Source: Tiliqua scincoides | Lineage: Eukaryota; Chordata; Lepidosauria; Squamata; Scincidae | Assembly (NCBI RefSeq): GCF_035046505.1 | Contig: NC_089830.1 | Coordinates: 19,656,561-19,720,560 of the forward strand | DNA: 64,000 bases | Direction of reading: 5' to 3' | In this document: one piece after another, positions 58,201 through 64,000 of the stretch | Layout of the letters: each line of letters opens with the position of its first letter | How positions within the stretch are numbered: the stretch's first letter is position 1 | The notes under the pieces: model-generated | Told to the model about the DNA's origin: nothing | Databases searched by the model: none | What the model saw: only the letters and a program-made list of their open reading frames with translations | Program-made: the position numbers and the translations under genes

Positions 58201-61200
58201 TCCCAGCTGGCGCTAGCCCTGAGTAGGCTACACTGCCTAGTTATGACAGCGAAAGTGGCAAGCCTTGTGGCTCAGCCACCATAGTCCTGATGCACATTAT
58301 GTCTGCATGCGCTCCCAGTGAGCAGTGAACACCCAATAGACTAATAGCAGACGTATAGCTTCTGTAAAATTCAGAGGGCCACTGAGCCTTTGATATACTC
58401 AAAAGGTTTATTCTGGCTCCAGCCCTAGCTGCTGACCTGTGAGATTTCAAAGGCCACCTTGTTTGGGGCTGTGTGCTCCTGTTATGGATGAATTTTCCAT
58501 AACTGTTGGTGTGTGTGTGGGTGTGTATGTTGGTATCTGCCAAGATTGGCTTCCCTTGTGGGTTCTTTCTTTCATTCGTTCGTTCTTTTTAAAGGAACCT
58601 AAGCAGTATCGAGTAGTGTGTATTTGGAGAAATCACTCCAGAGGATTTAGAGACAGATAATTTCATGGCAGCTTAATGAGGCTTTCTTGATGTGTGCTCG
58701 CTGAAATTGACTCCCATATATTTGAAGAACCGTCGCTGTTCAATTTCATGTCCGTTTAGATCTCAGGTCCTGCTCCCCAAATACCATCACCTTTGTTTTG
58801 ATGTAGCTTACAGAGAGCTGCTCTCTCTTGCAATGGTCCTCACATTCTACCAAGAGCCTTCCAAGTCCCACCTGGCTTACAGAGAACAGTAGCACATCAC
58901 CTGCATTTAATAATTCCCAGTTCTTTTGGCCACCAATGGATGAGAGGTGGCAACTGAAGGTGGCAGCTTTTGGGCCACATATCTGTGGTCTGTCTGTGAG
59001 TGGATGCTCATATCCGGATTGTCTGTTTGTGCTTGGCTAAATAGCTGCTAACTGGGCAAGAAGGCACTTTTTCGTTTAGTGCTAATCTTTTATATTTATC
59101 AGGGGGAGAGTCCCTTTTCACCCCAGCACACTGTCTTTTCTAGCAGCTGTTTGATGGTGGTGGTATGCATTTTTTAGATTCTGAGCCCTTTTGGGACAGG
59201 GAGCCCTTTAGTTATTTCATTTTGTATGCAAATCATTTTGTGAATGTTGGTATATACATATTCTTAATAGCCCTGCTGGATCAGGTCAAAGGCCCATCTA
59301 GTCCAGCTTCCTATAACTCACAGTGACACAGCAGACACTTCAGGGAGCACACAACAAGAGACCGGCATCCTGGTGCCCTTGCACCAGGCATTCTGAGGTA
59401 GCCTACTTCTAAAACCAGGATACTGCACATACCTATCATGGCTCGTAACCTATGATGGACTTTTCCTCCAGAAATCTGTCCAATCCCCTTTTAAAGGCAT
59501 CTAGGTCAGATGCCATCCTGTGTCAAGGAATTCCTCAGATTAATTAGATGCTGGTAGAGAAATATTTTCTCTTGTCTGTTCTAACTATCCTGACACTAAA
59601 TTTTAGTGGTACCAGTTATGCAGATAGTGGACTACAGGTAATAATAGTGGCACTATTGTCAAGGAGTAACACTACTACCTCTTAGTAAACTGATTATGAG
59701 GATCCAGCTTTGGAAAAAAAACTGCAAGTTGTGTAGAGGATAAATTGAGGAGGTGGGCTAGGTAGGACATCAGCCAAAGAGAAAAAAATGTTGGACAGGC
59801 TTTTAAGGGAGATTTGATGTGGAACATCCCGCTTCAGGGGTGGGGACTAGATAGGAAATTCACCCACTGTTTGCAACTTGGAGGCATGTGTGTGACTATT
59901 GCTCAATGATTGAGCATGTCATTTGCATGCAGAAGTTCCCAAGCTCAATTGCTGATGTTTCCAAATGGGTTGGGAATTACCCTTGTTTGAAACTCTTGAC
60001 GAGCCACTGTGGTCATTGTGGAAAGGACTGAGCTAGAGAGGCCAATGTTGGGAAGCAAGGGTTATCTGTGAGTACCATGAAAGATGTATGGGGCAGGGTG
60101 ACTGGATGTAAGGTGGGATTGTCTCAGGACAGCCTTGAGTTTAGGGAGTGATATGTAGGCGACCTTTATACATCACTCTCTTGCGGTGGTAGTGGCCCCA
60201 TTCTTAGGATTGCCAACCCTCTAGGATTGGCCTGGAGTCTCCGGGAAGCAGCTGCATTGATCGCCAGAATACTGCTGAAAGTCATCCTGGAGATCTGAAC
60301 AGGCTTAATGACCTTGCATCATGGTGGGAAGAAGAATTCTCCAGGAACTACTTTAGTCTGAGTTGCCAACCCTAAATTTTTACCCACAACTCCCTTGTGT
60401 TGCCCGTACAGGCCCGGAGCACGGACAGCATTGATACAACCGGAGAGGGACAAGTGCGCCTGTTGGGGAATGCAACCAGTAACATCAAAGGGAAGCCGAC
60501 CAAAAGGTAAAATCAGGATGGAGGGAGGGAGTGGATATAGTCCCAATCATGTTATCATGCTAGATTCTATTGCCCAGGACTAGGATGTAGTGTAGGGGAG
60601 AGTTCCCAACCTCTGAACCATCTCCCTGTAGCTCTGTCTAATGTGGAGCCCTTAGCGGGTGACCACGTTTATCTCCACTACCACAAACAGCTTTGCTCAA
60701 ACACACTGCTCTTAAAGGCGCCAGATCAGGCCAGCTGTTCTTTTTTGGTCAGTTGGCACCCCTAAGCTAGTGGCAGAGGGACTGCAGGTTTGTTTGGCGC
60801 CTAGCACTTTCATGGTAAGGTGGGCATGCATTTTAGCATGAGAGGGAGGGACGTAGCTGTGGGTTGAACCTAGAATTGGTGCTGGGTAGGGCGATCCTTA
60901 AGGTGGCACCGCTGGGTATGGTTGTGGGGGGGGGGGGAAGCTGCCTTTCAGGGCTCAATGCAGTAGCTCTCAGTGAAAGGCTGGGATGGGGGTGTGTAGG
61001 GGTGTAAGAGGCCTTCTTGGCAAGAGTGTTAGAATGGAGTGTACTAACTTGGAGAAGGAGAAGAGTTTCTTAGTGCCGGAGACCTTGCAGCTCACTTCGC
61101 TACAGAGGCTTAGCTAGGGCAGAGCCTGAGTGGCACCTGCTACACCAAGAGAGGGTGCATGACTGCCCCCCAGGCTCTGCCCTAGTTATGGAGGACACTG

Positions 61201-62808
61201 GTGGCTTTGCTCAATCCATTCCTTTCTTCTCCTGCTGGGGCAGTGCATTCTGCCTCTGCTTCACTATGTGGGGTGGGAGAGTTTGGGGCAAGAGGGAACT
61301 GTCTTTCCAAATTTTGCCTGAATGCCTCAGAACCATTTATAGCTTTGAGCCTCTCTTGTTGCGCATGGCAATGTGCCCTACTCTCCCCTCTCCCTCCCTC
61401 CTTGCAGACTTTCCATCACACGAGGCCACTTCCCCAAACTGACCGAATGCGCCCATTTCCACTACGAAGCGGTGGACTTTGGACATATCCAGGTGTGTTG
61501 GCTTCCCTGCCTTTCCATGGGGCCCGGAGATGGAGGAGCTCTTGCCTAGGATGCCAGAGGCCATGTGGCGAGCTGGGGCGTGCTTTTCATGTTCTCTTTT
61601 CCCACAGCTGCAGTTCACACCTGAGCAGAACGAGAACCTCGGCAGCTTGGAGGAGGGAGAGCTCCTGTTTGCTGTACAAGTCACCTGCCAGGTATGGAGG
61701 AGAAAAACAAGCAATGAGTTGGCCAGCAGGTGTGGCTTCCAGATGTTCATTGACCACAGCTTTGGTGGTTGTCGTACACTTCGTACATTCCCAGGGTTTT
61801 GGGGTGCTCAGAGTTCTTGGTTCTCGAACCCTAGAGCCCTCAAGGACCCCTGTTCAGTAGTACTGCCACCACCCTGTATGTGCCAGTGTCTCAGTCCAGG
61901 GACACTGAGACCCTCTAGGCTTAATTCTATCCCTTGCAGGCACTGAGCACTTTCTTTAATTAAAGCCTCAGTCCTCAAGTTACTAGTCCTCAATGAGTAA
62001 TTGGTAGCTTGCTGAACGGCTAGGCAGGATTCTGAACTTTTGTCCCCAACAGACAATGAAACAACTTAGTAAAAGGATTTTTTACTTTATTAAATACATA
62101 GGGTTACATAAAGTTACAAAAGGCAGCAAATGCTAGAGGCATAAAACTTCTAAGAAACATATCAGCATTAAAATAACTAAGCTAACTGGCTATCTCTAAC
62201 TCTCACCTGATCAGCTTTCTTTTGTAGATCTTCAGCTCCCAGTTACCTATGAGGCCACATGGTCCTGGCGGGGCAGGCTCTCCCTGCAGGATGTTGCACC
62301 CACAACTTTTCCACCAAAAAGACAAAGACTATGACTCCCCCACACCCCTTGGGCTTTGTTCTTATACTTTTCATGCTAACAGGATGGGGTGACTCTGTAC
62401 TCATTTAAACTGCCCAATCAGAACTCTTGGGGACAGAATCTTCTCGAAGCCTTTCTGTCTGCGTAGGTGCTACATTATCACCTTCCACTGAGTTGTAAAT
62501 TCCTTGCAGCTAGGAACTACAAGTCACTTCTCTGTTACTGGTTTAGCTTGGTTCAGGCTTTACATGCTACTAGGCCTAAACTGTACATATTCATGACAGG
62601 TGGCCTGATCAGGACGTTCTGCCTGGTTACCGTGTCTATTTGTGCCTCAACTTTGTTTTCCTTCCTGCAGGGGAAGAGCTGGCAGGTGCAGCGCAGCTAT
62701 GAGGAATTCCGCACCCTGGACGCCCACCTCCACTGTTGCATCTTCGACCGGCGCTTCTCTCAGCTTCCCGAGCTGCTGCCCGTCAGCCACGTGCGGGCTC
62801 ACCCTGAG
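45472..62808 (+). CDS. ARHGAP33: ARHGAP33 (sorting nexin 26/TCGAP), N-terminal exons through part of the PX domain
   Basis: Rho-family GTPase-activating protein with PX, SH3 and RhoGAP domains, known from neuronal membrane traffic and dendrite shaping. Exons: 45472-45477 (ATGGTG only, Kozak GCGGCGCCATGG, donor GTGAGT), 60412-60506 (ARSTDSIDTTGEG... IKGKPTK), 61408-61492 (CAHFHYEAVDFGHIQ), 61608-61691 (LLFAVQVTCQ), 62671-62808 (GKSWQVQRSYEEFRTLDAHL, then CIFDRRFSQLPELL). The phases are consistent over 136 codons. Mammalian ARHGAP33, as remembered, starts MVARSTDSLDGPGEG and has CAHFHYENVDFGHIQ, VQVTCQGRSW, RSYDDFRSLDAHLH and CIFDRRFSCLPEL, so the match is near-continuous. RSYEEFRTL is the PX R-(R/S)-Y-x-x-F phosphoinositide-binding motif. 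The donor at 62809 leads on; the rest of PX, SH3 and RhoGAP lie beyond the right edge. Confidence 0.95.
45845..45907. repeat. CA microsatellite with GT inversion
   Basis: (CA)18 at 45845-45881, then 'atgtgtgtacacacatacac' and a further CA run; ARHGAP33 intron 1. Confidence 0.9.
45910..47735. other. ARHGAP33: ARHGAP33 intron 1, no feature recognised
   Basis: Unique-looking intron sequence; overlapping open frames lack homology. Confidence 0.4.
47740..48015. mobile_element. Miniature inverted-repeat element, family F, degraded copy 2
   Basis: Shares 'cacctacccagtacactttt', then aaagtgattataattta and 'aaaaccattttctcccac', with 17519-17887. The left end is worn. Confidence 0.5.
48850..49035 (-). 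mobile_element. MIR/CORE-like SINE, antisense, old
   Basis: 'ctctgtaagatagcctatgt', then 'cccaaactgcagatgggga' and 'ctgaggctgagagagg', follow the antisense order of amniote MIR-type SINEs. Confidence 0.5.
49130..49395. mobile_element. Foldback (long-hairpin) element, family H, copy 1
   Basis: The left arm (gggggtgctgaataaaaaaa, then tggcactggttttgccctat) is nearly complementary to the right arm (aggcaaaaccaatgccattc, then ttggagtcagcacccc). The arms exceed 100 bp and meet near 49255. Confidence 0.65.
49400..50865. other. ARHGAP33: ARHGAP33 intron 1, no gene recognised
   Basis: Contains a local run of repeated 'gactcgtgactcg / gactcgagtca' words (about 49495-49830) and otherwise unremarkable sequence. 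Confidence 0.4.
50871..51090 (+). mobile_element. tRNA-derived SINE
   Basis: 'agacagtatggtgtagtggt', then gggttccaagccccagtcag and tttcagggctgttgtgagca, as in the copy at 10256. Confidence 0.65.
51377..52032. mobile_element. Tigger-like element nested in a hAT copy
   Basis: TA at 51375-51376 and 52033-52034; ends CAGTGGAGCCTCCAAAGTTG and TCAACTTAAAGAGGTTCTAC-TG. Same family as 3555-4848 but much shorter inside (about 190 bp without its own insertion). Confidence 0.88.
51531..51992. mobile_element. hAT-type non-autonomous element, family A, copy 4 (innermost)
   Basis: Flanks TTCCAGTC/CTCCAGTC (51523-51530, 51993-52000); ends CAGGGGTGCCCAAAC and TTTGGACACCCCTG. It lies inside the Tigger-like element. 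Confidence 0.9.
52279..52421 (+). mobile_element. 5S-rRNA-derived SINE with a LINE tail
   Basis: 52279-52385 follows vertebrate 5S rRNA closely: cctgatcttgtctgatcttg, gaagctaagcagggtcaggc, ctggttagtacttggatggg, agactacct...ggtgctgtaggctt, including the A-box and C-box regions of the internal pol III promoter. The next 36 bp (taccatactctttcgagact, then gaaggttgccaac) match the 3' end of the zinc-finger-tailed LINE at 27482-27513. I see no clear target duplication. Confidence 0.8.
52610..52690. repeat. Palindromic short repeat
   Basis: 'ggtctactcagaagtaactc', then tgttcaatggggcttactct and 'gtgtgcttaggattgcagcc'; same family as the 15.9-17.0 kb cluster. Confidence 0.6.
52815..53335 (-). mobile_element. 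CR1 LINE 3' end, antisense
   Basis: The minus strand encodes [20 protein letters not shown] and [20 protein letters not shown], followed by the standard CR1 3' UTR with a single tail unit (52815-52925). It is cut on its 5' side by another element at 53336. Confidence 0.9.
53336..53560. mobile_element. hAT-type element, family G, left part
   Basis: 'cagtggcgtcactagagttt', then 'ctccatgatggacctc' and 'gatagaatagagatat', shared with 54850-55195. The right end is missing. It abuts the CR1 fragment exactly at CAGTGG. Confidence 0.6.
53595..53685. repeat. Palindromic short repeat
   Basis: 'cccaatcctatccacacttt', then cctgggagtaagccccatgg and 'gagtagacatgcataggatt'; same family as the 15.9-17.0 kb cluster. 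Confidence 0.6.
53960..54470 (-). mobile_element. Older CR1 LINE fragment, antisense
   Basis: 'ttgtggcaatgagttccaca', 'ggttctagtgttggaaggga' and 'aatgtacacagtattccata' follow the antisense CR1 ORF2 C-terminal order, but are far more diverged than the 52.8-kb copy. Confidence 0.65.
54485..54680 (+). mobile_element. CR1 LINE 3' end of a different, older subfamily
   Basis: 'tcctctggaagtagtgggct', then 'ggggttggactagatgacct' and 'ctcaactctaacattctatg', ending in an ATTCTATGATT-type tail as in archosaur and turtle CR1. Confidence 0.75.
54850..55195. mobile_element. hAT-type non-autonomous element, family G, complete copy
   Basis: Flanks AGAACGAG/AGAATGAG (54842-54849, 55196-55203); ends CAGTGGTGACACTAGGGTTT and AAACCTAGCAACATCACTG. 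Confidence 0.8.
55229..55346. repeat. Compound microsatellite (TATC)n-(TAATC)n
   Basis: A tetranucleotide run at 55229-55288 (one tgtc variant) passes directly into a pentanucleotide run at 55289-55346 of about 12 units. Confidence 0.95.
55350..55548 (-). mobile_element. tRNA-derived SINE, antisense
   Basis: The reverse complement begins gccaggatggtgcagtggtt; it contains the tcacagggttgttgtgatga region and ends in 'tgtacaccaccccaagc'. The compound microsatellite follows its 3' tail. Confidence 0.75.
56140..56390 (+). mobile_element. CR1 LINE 3' UTR fragment
   Basis: 'gggtatgtgcaacctcctga', then 'gtgagatacaggaagctgga' and 'ctagatgggg'; it continues to a cttatcttcttatg tail. Confidence 0.8.
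57331..57590. mobile_element. Foldback (long-hairpin) element, family H, copy 2
   Basis: The left arm (ggggcgctgattccaaaaat, then 'agttttgggtatacaacata') is nearly complementary to the right arm (tatgctgtatatccaaaact, then 'atttttggaattagcacccc'-like). The centre is near 57440. It shares outer arms with 49130-49395. Confidence 0.7.
58670..58925 (-). mobile_element. LINE reverse-transcriptase fragment, antisense, clade uncertain
   Basis: The reverse complement gives pieces such as SYIKTKVMVFG, typical of the LINE RT region before FKYLG, and a following 'LQIYGSQFQRAH'-like piece. It is degraded and differs from the CR1 and zinc-finger LINE copies. Confidence 0.45.
59270..59625 (-). mobile_element. 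CR1 LINE 3' end, antisense, older
   Basis: 'gccctgctggatcaggtcaa', then 'catctagtccagcttcctat' and 'gagaaatattttctcttgtc'; the same order as 52815-53160 with more changes and a shortened 3' tail. Confidence 0.8.
60207..60373. mobile_element. Miniature inverted-repeat element 38 bp before ARHGAP33 exon 2
   Basis: Ends 'aggattgccaaccctctagg' and 'ctgagttgccaaccct' in mirrored positions; interior 'atcctggagatctgaac'. No certain target duplication. Confidence 0.4.
61770..62598 (-). mobile_element. Probable solo LTR (retrovirus-like fossil) in ARHGAP33 intron 4
   Basis: Read on the minus strand, the block begins TGTCATGAAT and ends ...GTACGACA (TG...CA ends). It has an AATAAA signal (62086-62091) in its second half and six-base flanks GGTGGT/GGTGGC. 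The length of about 829 bp suits an LTR. No internal viral region is present, so it would be a solo LTR. The family is not assigned and age cannot be judged from one LTR. Confidence 0.45.
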
Positions 62809-63649
62809 GTGACTGTTGGAGAGCTGCGTTGGGCCTAGACGGGGAGGCAGCTCTGCAGGGAGGGGACAGGCTGTAGCCACCCCTGCTTTGAATTCACGGA
62901 CCCCCAGATTGAATCCCTGTCATCTGCAGTTAGGCCTGGGGAAGACCTTGCTTTGAAACCCTAGAGAGAAACTGCCAGTCAGTGCAGACCATACTGATTA
63001 GGATCACTGGCAAAGATGGCCCCACTGGCAGCTGGGGACATGACTCTTGATATTAGCCCTGGAAGTGGCTGACCCGGAAGTAATTGTGGTGACGTGATGG
63101 TGTCACTGCCAATTGCTTTTGGGTTATGGCATGCTCAGAGTGGTTGCATGCGGATCTGAGCGGCTGATGGCTTTTCTAGCAAAAAAAAAAAAAAAGGTTG
63201 GCCGCTCAGAGCAGCATGCAACAACTGAATGCCTGTGAGGGGGGCTGCAGGAGAAGGTACTACTGTGGTGAGGAGGCCTCCTCACTGCCACAGTACCCTC
63301 TCTTGCATCCCCCAGCGTGATCCCTCACAGGCACCCAGCTGGCTTCACCCACCCCCAAGAGCAGAGGAGTCTTTTGACACCCCTCAAGGCATGGTACCCA
63401 GGGCCCTGTACCCCCCAGCCCCCCGCCCAGCTATGCCACTGATTAGGATTGACCAATGTCTGACTCGGCTGGAAGCAAATTCACAAACCTGCATTGAAAG
63501 AGGAATAGAGCCTTCCCTGTGTTAGTCCGTCCCTTCCTGCCACCAGTCCATATTTGGTTGTTTTGCAAGCAACAAGATCAAGTTTAAGTGCGTGTGCGAC
63601 AGGTTATTATGGCTGTCAGGTGAGGCAACGTCCTTTGTTTCAAAACTTT

Positions 63650-64000
63650 AAGAACATAAGAACAGCCCCGCTGGATCAGGCCATAGGCCCATCTAGTCCA
63701 GCTTCCTGTATCTCACAGCGGCCCACCAAATGCCCCAGGGAGCACACCAGATAACAAGAAGACCTGCAAGGCCTCCTGGGAATTGTAGTTAAGAACATAA
63801 GAACAGCCCCACTGGATCAGGCCATAGGCCCATCTAGTCCAGCTTCCTGTATCTCACAGCGGCCCACCAAATTCCCCAGGGAGCGCACTAGATAACAAGA
63901 GACCTGCAAGGCTTCCTGGGAATTGTAGTTAAGAACATAAGAACAGCCCCACTGGATCAGGCCATAGGCCCATCTAGTCCAGCTTCCTGTATCTCACAGC
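63650..64000 (-). mobile_element. Tandem CR1 3' tails, antisense, running off the window
   Basis: Three units of about 137-140 bp (starting near 63650, 63791 and 63931), each aagaacataagaacagcccc ... ctgtatctcacagcggccca, separated by gcctcctgggaattgtagtt. The third is cut by the window end. It lies in an ARHGAP33 intron. Confidence 0.9.

Noticed and set aside
61201-61860. 219-codon open frame
   Set aside because: It runs straight through two ARHGAP33 exons and their splice sites in a different frame; a shadow of the real exons.
63650-64000. Regularly spaced repeats resembling a CRISPR array
   Set aside because: The units are about 137 bp with constant spacers and match CR1 3' tails; the genome is eukaryotic.

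Overview
The window is vertebrate nuclear DNA, almost certainly from a squamate reptile, most likely a lizard. Three split host genes are spread over 64 kb. Their introns are packed with CR1 LINE copies, hAT and Tc1/mariner-type miniature elements, tRNA-type SINEs and a zinc-finger-tailed LINE, which is a typical squamate mix. I see no bacterial-style operons, CRISPR array or functional structural RNA gene.

Layout. (1) Positions 105-12199, minus strand: five coding exons of LIN37 (MuvB/DREAM subunit), from the start codon to the conserved central block. The 3' part lies off the left edge. (2) About 14.6-16.6 kb: a candidate LIN37/PROSER3 promoter region with four minus-strand ACTACA-type (ZNF143/THAP11-like) motifs and ETS-like sites, next to a tandem array and a cluster of short palindromic repeats. 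(3) Positions 29682-38829, plus strand: PROSER3, eleven coding exons with consistent splice phases, a stop codon and a poly(A) signal at 39148. A possible first coding exon lies at 16550-16575. (4) Positions 45472 to the right edge, plus strand: ARHGAP33 (sorting nexin 26/TCGAP). It has a CpG-rich promoter, a coding exon 1 of only two codons, a 14.9-kb first intron, and four further exons running into the PX domain. The SH3 and RhoGAP parts lie off the right edge.

PROSER3 followed by ARHGAP33 on the same strand matches the mammalian order (human 19q13.12). LIN37 points the opposite way to the mammalian arrangement, and no HSPB6 is visible between LIN37 and PROSER3.

The most informative structures are in the mobile DNA. 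They include a hAT element inside a Tigger-like element inside another hAT (51.1-52.1 kb); two hAT elements sharing one 8-bp target in series (13.3-14.1 kb); a 14-bp target duplication joining the two ends of a 3.7-kb retroinsertion interrupted by later elements (1.3-5.0 kb); a 5S-rRNA-headed SINE with the tail of the zinc-finger LINE (52.3 kb); and CR1 3' tails in a heritable tandem form with an ACTACA-like spacer. Family assignments rest on remembered family sequences and visible motifs; no database search was run.
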